Shown piece by piece: positions 1 to 6,498 of a DNA stretch of 10,515 nt (position 1 is the first letter of the stretch; every line of letters starts with the position of its first letter). The notes under the pieces are model-generated. The model made no database searches and was not told the DNA's origin. It saw only the letters and a list, made by a program, of their open reading frames with translations. Location: assembly GCA_005800405.1 (NCBI GenBank), contig SYFN01000241.1:1-10515 (forward strand), in the 5' to 3' direction. Position numbers and translations under genes: made by a program. The DNA comes from Burkholderiales bacterium. Lineage in GTDB: Bacteria > Pseudomonadota > Gammaproteobacteria > Burkholderiales > Burkholderiaceae_D.

Positions 1-825
1 GAGGCGTTGATCGCAGCAGGTGTTGGCCGTGTAATTGCTGCCATTGAAGATCCGAATCCGCTGGTGGCCGGCAGGGGCATAGCGCAATTACGCACGGCAG
101 GTATTGCGGTAGAGACCGGTGTTCTGGCGAATGAGGCGCGCGAAATGAACATAGGCTTTTTTCACCGTATGCAGCACGGGCGTCCTTGGGTCAGGCTGAA
201 GATTGCTGCCAGCCTTGATGGTGGCACCGCGCTGATCAACGGTCAGAGCCAGTGGATCACTTCGTCAGCAGCGCGCGATGATGGCCATGCGTGGCGCGCG
301 CGTGCGTGCGCGATTATGACGGGCATCGGTACAGTGCAGCAGGATAATCCCCAGCTTAATGTGCGCGCAGTTGCTACCCCTCGTCAGCCACAGCGTATTG
401 TAATCGACAGTCAGCTTGATATCGACCCCTCAGCGCAGATATTGGTGGGTGGAGGTACCTTGATCATTACAACCGATAGGTACCCCGAGCGCGCGAGTCG
501 CTTGCGCAAAGCGGGTGCTGAGGTGATTGTTCTTCCTACAGAGGGTGTAAAAGTCGATTTGGCAGCGCTAATGCAGTTACTGGGCGAGCGACAGATAAAC
601 GAGTTGCATGTCGAAGCGGGCTACAAGCTCAACGGATCGCTGTTGCGCATGGGTTTGGTCGATGAGATGCTGCTCTATTTCGCCCCGTGCCTGCTGGGAC
701 CGGCACAGGGCATCGCACGTTTACCTGAATTGAGCGCCTTGTCCGATCGCATCAACATGCGTTTTCATCGAGTCGATGCTGTCGGTGATGATCTGCGTGT
801 GATCACCCGGCTTAATGATTTTTAA
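1..825 (+). CDS. ribD: Bifunctional RibD, 3' part (deaminase/reductase); 5' end outside window
   Basis: RibD makes the second and third steps of riboflavin synthesis: deamination of the pyrimidinone from GTP, then NADPH-dependent reduction of its ribose, in the cytoplasm. The reading frame is open from base 1, so the gene is cut by the window edge and not broken. About 274 residues remain of a family norm near 370. The missing N-terminus holds the zinc-binding His/Cys motifs of the deaminase; the fragment starts where E. coli RibD has just passed its PCxxxGRTPPC motif. Visible are the deaminase tail (DPNPLVAGRG) and the complete reductase domain: RLKIAASLDG near fragment residue 65, SQWITS near 83, the DNPQLNVR stretch near 118, and VEAGYKLNGSLL near 205, which matches the VEAGxxLxGxLL motif. 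ribE follows after 18 nt, so the two are probably co-transcribed. Confidence 0.96.
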   Translation, partial: EALIAAGVGRVIAAIEDPNPLVAGRGIAQLRTAGIAVETGVLANEAREMNIGFFHRMQHGRPWVRLKIAASLDGGTALINGQSQWITSSAARDDGHAWRARACAIMTGIGTVQQDNPQLNVRAVATPRQPQRIVIDSQLDIDPSAQILVGGGTLIITTDRYPERASRLRKAGAEVIVLPTEGVKVDLAALMQLLGERQINELHVEAGYKLNGSLLRMGLVDEMLLYFAPCLLGPAQGIARLPELSALSDRINMRFHRVDAVGDDLRVITRLNDF

Positions 826-843
826 CCAGGACTAAAGACACCC

Positions 844-1458
844 ATGTTTACCGGTATCGTAGCGGCAGTTGGTCGTATCAATTCGATCGAATCACTTGGC
901 AATGACGGTGACGCCGGCGTGCGCTTGCAAATCAGTGCAGGAGATCTTGCGCTTGATGATGTGGGCATTGGCCATTCGATTGCCATCAACGGTGCCTGCA
1001 TGACGGTAACAAGCAAGACAGCGGATAGCTTTGTCGTCGATGTTTCACGCGAAAGTCTGAATTGCACTGTAGGCCTTGATCGGCAGGGTGAGGTCAATCT
1101 TGAAAAACCCCTGACATTGGCTGAGCGACTTGGCGGGCATCTGGTTTCTGGTCACGTCGATGGATTGGGCAGCGTGGTGCTGTTCGAGCCCGTGGGTGAA
1201 TCCTGGCGGCTGGATATACTGGCACCGCCCTCATTGGCGAAATACCTTGCGCACAAAGGCTCGGTCGTGGTTAATGGCGTCTCTCTGACTGTCAATAACG
1301 TCACCGATAGCCATGCCGGTTGTACGATATCGATCAATTTGATTCCGCACACCATCGAGGTCACCACACTCAGGCATCTGAGTGCCGGGCATCAAGTCAA
1401 TCTGGAGGTGGATCTGATCGCCCGCTATGTAGAGCGCATGCTCAGCCTGTCGCATTAA
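844..1458 (+). CDS. ribE: Riboflavin synthase, alpha subunit
   Basis: Riboflavin synthase performs the last step of the pathway, the dismutation of two 6,7-dimethyl-8-ribityllumazines into riboflavin and the pyrimidinedione that RibH reuses. The protein has 204 residues, close to the family norm of about 200-215. It starts with the diagnostic MFTGIV and contains two similar lumazine-binding barrels, about residues 1-96 and 97-190. The first carries INGACMTV (48-55); the second opens with GGHLVSGHVD (97-106) and repeats the pattern as VNGVSLTV (143-150). The start is fixed by the MFTGIV N-terminus; the Shine-Dalgarno is modest (AGGA at 828-831, a longish 12 nt before ATG). An AAGGAG sequence overlaps the stop codon, but no start codon follows at a useful distance. 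The gene is called ribC in some species. Confidence 0.97.
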   Translation: MFTGIVAAVGRINSIESLGNDGDAGVRLQISAGDLALDDVGIGHSIAINGACMTVTSKTADSFVVDVSRESLNCTVGLDRQGEVNLEKPLTLAERLGGHLVSGHVDGLGSVVLFEPVGESWRLDILAPPSLAKYLAHKGSVVVNGVSLTVNNVTDSHAGCTISINLIPHTIEVTTLRHLSAGHQVNLEVDLIARYVERMLSLSH

Positions 1459-1690
1459 GGAGACGCGGAATACATCCACGGTGTGTGGTGATCGAGCGCA
1501 GCCGTGCGACGCGGGGTCCGGCAAAATCAAGGGACTGTCGCGATTTATTTGGCTTTGAAAGTTTCCGGTTTTATTCAATCAGTGCTTCATTATCATTTCG
1601 ACACTATCTGCAATGGGGAGGTTTGCCCTCGCTTCAACAGTTTGTGGCCGCTGAAATCCTATAAAATGGCCGGCCTTTCCGGAACCATTC
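1459..1690 (+). other. Gap between ribE and ribBX, no FMN riboswitch seen
   Basis: This 232-nt gap breaks an otherwise tight gene cluster. It is where one would look for an FMN riboswitch (RFN element), but I do not find its conserved GGGTGAAATTCCC-like and ACCGGCGGT-like blocks. A small hairpin (CCAC 1476-1479 with GTGG 1485-1488) near the start lacks a T-tract, so no clear terminator is present. A TATAAAAT sequence near the 3' end may be a promoter for ribBX. The open frames crossing the region look like chance. Confidence 0.6.
1660..1667 (+). promoter_or_regulatory. Possible -10 element for ribBX
   Basis: TATAAAAT lies 23 nt before the ribBX start codon and would give a leader of roughly 20 nt. 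No good -35 box sits at 16-18 nt spacing; the closest candidates are TTGTGG at 1642-1647 and TTCAAC at 1633-1638, both badly spaced. A palindromic GGCCGGCC follows directly (1668-1675). Its support is the position and the long preceding gap. Confidence 0.3.
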
Positions 1691-2803
1691 ATGTCACTTT
1701 CAAGCACAAAAGAGATCATTGCCGAGCTTCGTGCCGGCCGCATGGTGATCCTCGTCGATGAGGAAGACCGCGAGAACGAGGGCGATCTTGTCCTGGCAGC
1801 CGAGTTCGTTACGCCTGAAGCCATCAATTTCATGGCCAAGCATGGGCGTGGCCTGATTTGCCTCACGCTCACAGAGGAGCGCTGCGAACAGCTCAACCTG
1901 CCCATGATGACCACGCGGAATGGCACTTCGTACGGTACCAACTTCACCGTGTCTCTTGAGGCCGCCGAGGGCGTCACCACAGGTATTTCAGCGGCGGACC
2001 GTTCGCGCACAATCGAGGTTGCGGTGGCTCGCCACGCCAAACCGTCGGATATCGTGCAGCCGGGTCATATATTTCCGTTGCGCGCGCAACGAGGCGGGGT
2101 GCTCATGCGCGCTGGTCATACCGAGGCAGGTTGTGACCTCGCAGATCTGGCTGGACTGACGCCTGCTGCAGTCATTTGCGAAATACTCAAGGATGACGGC
2201 ACGATGGCGCGTCTGCCTGATCTGATGGAGTTCGCCAAGCTGCATCAGCTCAAGATCGGCACGATTGCCGACTTGATTCACTACCGCAGCCAGAACGAGA
2301 GTATTGTCGAGCGGGTCGCTGAGCGCGAGATGCACACGCCGCACGGCAGCTTCCATGCGATTGCATTTCGCGACAAGCCCAGCAGCGGTGCGCATCTCGC
2401 GTTGGTGCATGGCGTAATCGAACCTGACCAAGAGACTCTGGTACGCGTGCATCAACCGGTGTCGATACTGGACCTGCTTGAAACACGTGTCACGACGCAT
2501 TCATGGACGATGGCGTCATCGATGGCGGCAATTCAGTCAGCCGAGCGGGGCGTCATTGTTTTGCTCAATTGCGAGGAATCTGCGGAGCAGATGTTCGCCC
2601 AGTTCAGTGCGCTGAGCAGCCCGAATCTGCCTGCGCCGCCCAAGACTGCGCGCATGGATTTGCGCACCTACGGTATAGGCGCACAGATACTGCGCGAGTT
2701 GGGGGTAGCGAAAATGAAATTACTGGCCAACCCTCGCAAAATGCCATCGATGACCGGATTCAATCTCGAAGTCGTCGGCTACCAGGCCAGTCCCGATCAC
2801 TGA
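1691..2803 (+). CDS. ribB: RibBX: DHBP synthase with degenerate GTP cyclohydrolase II-like domain
   Basis: The N-terminal half (about residues 1-200) is 3,4-dihydroxy-2-butanone-4-phosphate synthase, which turns ribulose 5-phosphate into the four-carbon unit used by RibH. It has the acidic [10 protein letters not shown] loop (23-32), HTEAGCDL (143-150) and E164, the usual metal and substrate region. The C-terminal half (about 205-365) is related to GTP cyclohydrolase II but lacks its active site. Where the enzyme has SECLTGDVFGSxRCDC, the ungapped alignment after VRVH (251-254) puts V257, T268 and H270 at the three zinc cysteines, and the EGRGIGL motif is absent. The fold signature [16 protein letters not shown] (324-339) is kept. 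This matches the RibBX variant known in Proteobacteria; a separate RibA is then needed. The start is the only ATG that gives a normal DHBPS N-terminus; its Shine-Dalgarno is weak (GGAA, 1681-1684). ribH follows after 13 nt. Confidence 0.95.
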   Translation: MSLSSTKEIIAELRAGRMVILVDEEDRENEGDLVLAAEFVTPEAINFMAKHGRGLICLTLTEERCEQLNLPMMTTRNGTSYGTNFTVSLEAAEGVTTGISAADRSRTIEVAVARHAKPSDIVQPGHIFPLRAQRGGVLMRAGHTEAGCDLADLAGLTPAAVICEILKDDGTMARLPDLMEFAKLHQLKIGTIADLIHYRSQNESIVERVAEREMHTPHGSFHAIAFRDKPSSGAHLALVHGVIEPDQETLVRVHQPVSILDLLETRVTTHSWTMASSMAAIQSAERGVIVLLNCEESAEQMFAQFSALSSPNLPAPPKTARMDLRTYGIGAQILRELGVAKMKLLANPRKMPSMTGFNLEVVGYQASPDH

Positions 2804-2816
2804 AGCAGGAGGCATC

Positions 2817-3302
2817 ATGAGCGTAGGAACTTACCAACCGGATTTTGATGGCAACGGCCTGCGTATTGGCATTGTTCAGGCGCGGTTCAATGAAGACATT
2901 TGCCATGGTCTGACATCCGCTTGTCTGACCGAACTCAAGCATCTGGGCGTGGAAGACGAGGACATATTGCTCGTGACTGTGCCGGGCGCGCTGGAGATTC
3001 CGCTGGCGTTGCAAAAGATGGCTCAATCCGGCCAGTTCGACGCCCTGATCGCCCTGGGTGCCGTTGTTCGTGGTGAGACATATCACTTCGAGCTGGTATC
3101 GAACGAATCCGGTGCCGGCATTACCCGTGTGGGACTAGATTTCGGTTTACCAGTGGCTAACGCGGTGCTGACCACCGAAAATGAAGAGCAGGCTGAAGCA
3201 CGCATGGCCGGCAAGGGCGCTGATGCTGCGCGTGTTGCCGTTGAAATGGCCAATATGGTCGCTGCAATCGAAGAACTGGCCGATGAAACTGATGACGAAT
3301 AA
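2817..3302 (+). CDS. ribH: 6,7-dimethyl-8-ribityllumazine synthase
   Basis: Lumazine synthase condenses the RibB product with the ribitylaminopyrimidinedione from RibD after dephosphorylation, giving the substrate of RibE. At 161 residues it has the normal length. Recognisable sites are RFNE (23-26), VPGALEIP (55-62), and RGETYHFE (85-92) with catalytic H90, followed by NESGAG (96-101) and LTTENEEQA (118-126). The C-terminus ends in an acidic tail (DETDDE). A strong AGGAGG (2807-2812) sits 4 nt before the ATG. nusB follows with an 11-nt gap, the widespread ribH-nusB arrangement, so translation of both probably comes from one transcript. Confidence 0.97.
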   Translation: MSVGTYQPDFDGNGLRIGIVQARFNEDICHGLTSACLTELKHLGVEDEDILLVTVPGALEIPLALQKMAQSGQFDALIALGAVVRGETYHFELVSNESGAGITRVGLDFGLPVANAVLTTENEEQAEARMAGKGADAARVAVEMANMVAAIEELADETDDE

Positions 3303-3313
3303 GGCCGGATATC

Positions 3314-3778
3314 ATGAGTAGCAAGTCGCAGCACGCCAATCCCAACAAAAGCCGCACGCCGCGCCACCGTGCGCGTGAATTCGCGCTGCAGGGCTTGTAC
3401 CAGTGGCTGATGAGTCAGGAGGATGCGGGTGCGATTGATGCCCACATGCGGCATGCTCATGGATTTGACAAGGCTGATGCAGAACATTTCGATCTTTTGC
3501 TGCACGGGACCATCCGTGACGTGAATAACCTGCGATCCGAGATCGTGCCGCTGATCGATCGCGCCATCGATCAGTTGTCGCCCATTGAGCACGCGGCATT
3601 GTTGATCGGTGCATTCGAACTGAAACACCATATTGAAATTCCCTACAAGGTCGTGATCAACGAAGCTGTCGAGCTGACCAAATCTTTTGGCGGTATTGAT
3701 GGGCACAAATACGTCAATGGCGTGCTCGACAAGCTGGCGGCCCGGCTGCGTGCGACCGAAGTGGCCGCAGGTCGCTAG
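3314..3778 (+). CDS. nusB: Transcription antitermination factor NusB
   Basis: NusB binds boxA of rRNA leader transcripts together with S10 (NusE) and prevents premature termination in rRNA operons. The 154-residue protein shows the family pattern. An N-terminal basic helix ([15 protein letters not shown], from about residue 18) contains the usual boxA-binding residues. The C-terminal half carries [13 protein letters not shown] and [19 protein letters not shown], ending with the [12 protein letters not shown] signature helix. The first 17 residues are polar and probably disordered. The ribosome-binding site is AAGG (3301-3304), overlapping the ribH stop codon. Translational coupling with ribH is likely. 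No oddities are seen. Confidence 0.96.
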   Translation: MSSKSQHANPNKSRTPRHRAREFALQGLYQWLMSQEDAGAIDAHMRHAHGFDKADAEHFDLLLHGTIRDVNNLRSEIVPLIDRAIDQLSPIEHAALLIGAFELKHHIEIPYKVVINEAVELTKSFGGIDGHKYVNGVLDKLAARLRATEVAAGR

Positions 3779-3805
3779 CGTTTCACGTTTGGGGCGCCTC
3801 CCTCC

Positions 3806-4966
3806 ATGAACTTTCCGCTCGCGACCCGGCTTGATGATATCGAGCCTTTTCATGTGATGGAGCTGCTCAAGATCGCGGCTGCTCTGGAGCAGGAGGGTCG
3901 GTCAGTCATTCACATGGGTATTGGTGAGCCCGATTTCCCTGCTGCACAGCCTGTATTAGATGCCGCTACGAAAGCGATTGCCGGTGGCACAATGCGCTAT
4001 ACCCATGCGGTTGGCTTGCCGGGTTTGCGTGAGGCTATCGCTGCGCATTATCAAAATCACTTTGGCGTTGATATTGCCGCAGAGCGTATTGTGATTACGG
4101 CTGGCGCATCCGGCGCCTTGCTGCTGGCCTGTGCTGCACTCGTCGGACGCGATGATGAAGTGCTGATGCCCGATCCCAGCTATCCCTGCAATCGCCATTT
4201 CGTTACTGCTTTCGAAGGCAGGGCGCGCTTGATTCCCAGTGGGCCAGCGCAACGCTTTCAATTATCAGCGGCGATGGTGCGTGAACACTGGAACCCTGCA
4301 ACCCGAGGCGTGCTGCTGGCGTCGCCCTCTAACCCCACCGGTACGTCGATTGCGGTGAATGAATTGCGCGATATCGCAGCATGGGTTCGCGAGCGGGGTG
4401 GTTTTACCGTCGTGGACGAAATTTATCAGGGCCTGTCCTATGATGCGCCACCATTTTCTGCTTTATCGCTGGGCGAAGACATCATCGTCATCAACAGCTT
4501 TTCAAAATATTTCAACATGACTGGCTGGCGTCTTGGCTGGCTCGTGGTGCCACCTTCGATGTTGGCAGCAGTAGAAAAGCTGGCCCAGAATTTTTTCATC
4601 TGTGCGTCCACGCTGGCTCAGCAAGCTGCGCTCGCTTGCTTCACGCCAGAGTCGATGGAAATTTTTGAGCAGCGAAAAAATGAGTTCAGACGTCGGCGCG
4701 ATTATCTTGTTCCGGAATTGCAGCGTTTGGGGTTTGCGATACCGGTACTGCCCGATGGTGCTTTTTATGTTTACGCTGACTGCAGTCGTTTCTCCGATGA
4801 TGCCGATACGTTTACGCGCGATGTGTTACAGGCTACCGGTGTGGTGATGACGCCGGGACTTGATTTCGGCATACAAGATGTTCACCGCTACATCCGGGTG
4901 TCCTATGCGACATCAATGGAGAATTTGAAGGAGGCGGTGCGAAGACTGGAGGCGTATCTGAGCTAG
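3806..4966 (+). CDS. PLP-dependent class I/II aminotransferase
   Basis: This is a fold-type I aminotransferase of 386 residues, a normal length. Signature residues are GIGEPDF (38-44), substrate/PLP-contact N176 in SPSNPTGT (173-180), D204 and Y207 in VVDEIY (202-207), the Schiff-base lysine K234 in NSFSKYFNMTG (230-240) with R242 following, and R364 in RYIRVSYA, which should bind the substrate carboxylate. The enzyme should be active. The substrate cannot be read from sequence; relatives are annotated as alanine or aspartate aminotransferases. It lies 27 nt after nusB, a synteny common in Burkholderiales, and probably shares the transcript. The start is chosen because RLDDIEPFHVMELL is a typical N-terminus of this subfamily; the Shine-Dalgarno is poor (GGGG, 3791-3794). 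Convergent with the next gene. Confidence 0.93.
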   Translation: MNFPLATRLDDIEPFHVMELLKIAAALEQEGRSVIHMGIGEPDFPAAQPVLDAATKAIAGGTMRYTHAVGLPGLREAIAAHYQNHFGVDIAAERIVITAGASGALLLACAALVGRDDEVLMPDPSYPCNRHFVTAFEGRARLIPSGPAQRFQLSAAMVREHWNPATRGVLLASPSNPTGTSIAVNELRDIAAWVRERGGFTVVDEIYQGLSYDAPPFSALSLGEDIIVINSFSKYFNMTGWRLGWLVVPPSMLAAVEKLAQNFFICASTLAQQAALACFTPESMEIFEQRKNEFRRRRDYLVPELQRLGFAIPVLPDGAFYVYADCSRFSDDADTFTRDVLQATGVVMTPGLDFGIQDVHRYIRVSYATSMENLKEAVRRLEAYLS

Positions 4967-4975
4967 CTCAGTAGA

Positions 4976-5018
4976 CATCGCGGCATCCCGGCCTGCACCG
5001 GGATGGCCTGTAGCGATG
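4976..5018. terminator. Nested inverted repeat between convergent genes, possible two-way terminator
   Basis: An inner perfect 8-bp stem, CATCCCGG (4984-4991) and CCGGGATG (4998-5005), closes a 6-nt loop. Outside it a second pair of arms, CATCGC (4976-4981) and GCGATG (5013-5018), can pair across short unpaired stretches. It sits in the 72-nt gap between two convergent genes, the expected place for a bidirectional terminator. No T-tract follows on either strand, so it may instead be a REP-like intergenic repeat or an mRNA 3'-end stabiliser. Confidence 0.5.
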
Positions 5019-5038
5019 GATGTGTAGCGTTGGCGTTG

Positions 5039-5929
5039 TCAGGCTGGTTGGTCTTCGAGAGCTTTGGGTTTTTCAAGGCTGTTGCGCGCAGTGGTGTTGG
5101 TAGGCGGTGCAGGCGCTTTCGTCGCTGCCACGTATCGTCCATTTGCCACCGCTTGCAGTCTCGCGTACTCACCTAGCACTTTGGCAGAATAACCACCGTC
5201 ACTGCGAAGTCCATCGGCGCCGATGTACTGCTTCAGACCCGCTTCGACAGAGCCTGTTTTACGAATAGCCCCTTTCAGAAGCGTGGCGCCCACAACCAAG
5301 TTCACATTCGGATCCTGGACCGCTTTGGTATCGCCATGATCTTCGAATTTATTTTTGTGTACGTGGGTTACGACTTGCATCAGGCCTTGCGCACCCATTG
5401 AACTTTCGGCAAACGGATTCATGCGTGACGCGACACTCACCACCGACAGGATCAGCAGGGGATCGATATCCGTTTCCTTGGCCGTTATGTACGCTGCGTC
5501 TACCAGCATCTTGCTGGCAGCGCCAGCCACTCGATGGCGTTTGGCCAGCCAGCCAGTGACCCGCTGTTGCGCCGCGAGGGATGGTGCAGAAAATCCTGCA
5601 GGCGTAACATCGAGATTCGCTGACGCTGGGTTAAGCGTTATCGCATCACCCGTGCCTGTGATCACGCTTGGTCTGTCCAAGGTGGTCACGTCAACGCTGG
5701 ACGGTTCGGTCCAGAATGGCGATATCACCTTGATCTGGTCGGTCAGCTCGGGGCGGAAAAACATCACGGTCAGCGCCGTCATGGATGCCAAGCCGAGGAC
5801 CCGTATGCCGATGCGGGCGGTTGAGACCACCCTGTCCAGTACGGCGACCTTGTCGCTGTGCTCTTGAGCAAACTGCAATGGAACCTGTCCTGCACCGAAC
5901 AACGCTGCGACTTCGCGTCGATTATTCAT
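5039..5929 (-). CDS. Membrane-anchored lytic transglycosylase-like (SLT) protein, catalytic Glu replaced
   Basis: The protein has 296 residues. A hydrophobic segment (about 36-58) without a cleavage site follows a charged N-terminus, suggesting a single-pass anchor with the rest in the periplasm. A Ser/Thr/Pro-rich spacer (about 75-120) leads to an SLT domain (about 140-262) with NPFAESSMGAQGLMQ (171-185) and a C-terminal YIGADG (235-240). SLT domains cleave peptidoglycan using a Glu in an ES motif 15 residues before GLMQ (E478 in Slt70). Here that position is A167 (codon GCG at 5431-5429), so normal cleavage is not expected; it may bind murein only. The C-terminus (about 266-296) is Ala/Pro/Thr-rich. 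The start at 5929 is decided by AGGAGG on the minus strand (5939-5934), 4 nt upstream. Divergent from ubiD, convergent with the aminotransferase. Confidence 0.88.
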   Translation of the reverse strand: MNNRREVAALFGAGQVPLQFAQEHSDKVAVLDRVVSTARIGIRVLGLASMTALTVMFFRPELTDQIKVISPFWTEPSSVDVTTLDRPSVITGTGDAITLNPASANLDVTPAGFSAPSLAAQQRVTGWLAKRHRVAGAASKMLVDAAYITAKETDIDPLLILSVVSVASRMNPFAESSMGAQGLMQVVTHVHKNKFEDHGDTKAVQDPNVNLVVGATLLKGAIRKTGSVEAGLKQYIGADGLRSDGGYSAKVLGEYARLQAVANGRYVAATKAPAPPTNTTARNSLEKPKALEDQPA

Positions 5930-5933
5930 AGTA

Positions 5934-5939
5934 CCTCCT
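5934..5939 (-). promoter_or_regulatory. Ribosome binding site that fixes the SLT gene start
   Basis: AGGAGG on the minus strand, 4 nt before the ATG at 5929. The frame stays open for 16 more codons to an ATG at 5977, but that upstream ATG has no Shine-Dalgarno, so the shorter protein is preferred. Confidence 0.8.
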
Positions 5940-6498
5940 GAATCATCGCGGCCCTCAAAGCGCCTGGCAAAACCCACCTGATATCAAGCCCAGCCAAGTT
6001 GCAGTCTCCGTTGCAAACATGGCAAGTAACCAGTCACGTTTTGTCAGGCACTCTGAGATGAGGCCAAATTGCAAGCGTGTTTCGTGCTTCAATTCACCGC
6101 GATACTTAAAATCGTTTGCCGCCAGACTTCGGCCTTCGCAAACGCCGGTGTTGCCTTGTTTGCCTCCTGGGTGAGGGTGGCGCAAGCAATCTTGTTTGGA
6201 GTTCTGCACGTGTCCCTTTTGCTGAGGCGCTTTACAATCGCCTCTGGGTCACAACTCCGCTGTAGCAGGCAGCCAACATGTCTTTCCCGTTTGGCTTGGA
6301 ATTATTCCAGCAGGGCTGCTCTTGGAAATTTGAGCGAATTGTAGGCAGGTGAATATATCGAGTCAATACTATAAAAATTATTTTCTATAACTAATAATTA
6401 TGAAATTTTAGTTGCGTTGCAGCAAATCCCCGTAAAATCAGGCGTTTGTGGGCATTAACTCAGCCCTCACCTTTCACATCAAAAAAAGTCAATCATCG
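5940..6498. other. Divergent intergenic region, no convincing gene
   Basis: About 570 nt separate the divergent SLT-like gene and ubiD. I find no tRNA, repeat array or recognisable coding sequence. A minus-strand frame of 84 codons (6209 to 5955, GTG start, with an AAGGG upstream) resembles no family I know and is probably chance or an old remnant. The right end (6361-6410) is very AT-rich, 44 of 50 bases. Promoters for both flanking genes should lie here, but only a weak candidate for ubiD can be pointed out. Confidence 0.5.
6412..6438 (+). promoter_or_regulatory. Weak promoter candidate for ubiD
   Basis: TTGCGT (6412-6417) and TAAAAT (6433-6438) resemble -35 and -10 boxes, but the spacer is only 15 nt. 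The AT-rich stretch just upstream (6361-6410) could act as an UP element. Transcription would begin near 6445, about 50 nt before the ubiD ATG. Other -10-like sequences occur in the AT-rich patch, so the choice is uncertain. Confidence 0.3.

Noticed and set aside
1..825. RibD as a truncated reductase-only gene
   Set aside because: The frame is open to base 1 and starts in the middle of the deaminase domain, so the window edge explains the missing part.
1459..1690. FMN riboswitch (RFN element) upstream of ribBX
   Set aside because: The location is right, but the conserved RFN sequence blocks are not present on the plus strand.
5405..5410. E175 of the SLT-like protein (in FAES) as the catalytic glutamate
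   Set aside because: It lies 7 residues before GLMQ, while the catalytic Glu lies 15 before it; true enzymes of the family often also have an acid or polar residue there in addition.
5930..5977. Longer N-terminus for the SLT-like protein (ATG at 5977)
   Set aside because: The AGGAGG at 5939-5934 points clearly to the ATG at 5929; the extra 16 residues have no Shine-Dalgarno of their own.
5955..6209. Minus-strand 84-codon frame upstream of the SLT gene
   Set aside because: It has a GTG start with only a moderate AAGGG, no recognisable family and no membrane or motif signature; it is not strong enough to call a gene.
6448..6498. GTG start 17 codons upstream of ubiD
   Set aside because: The family N-terminus begins at MKYSDLRDF (6499), and the GTG lies next to the likely transcription start, leaving no room for a leader.
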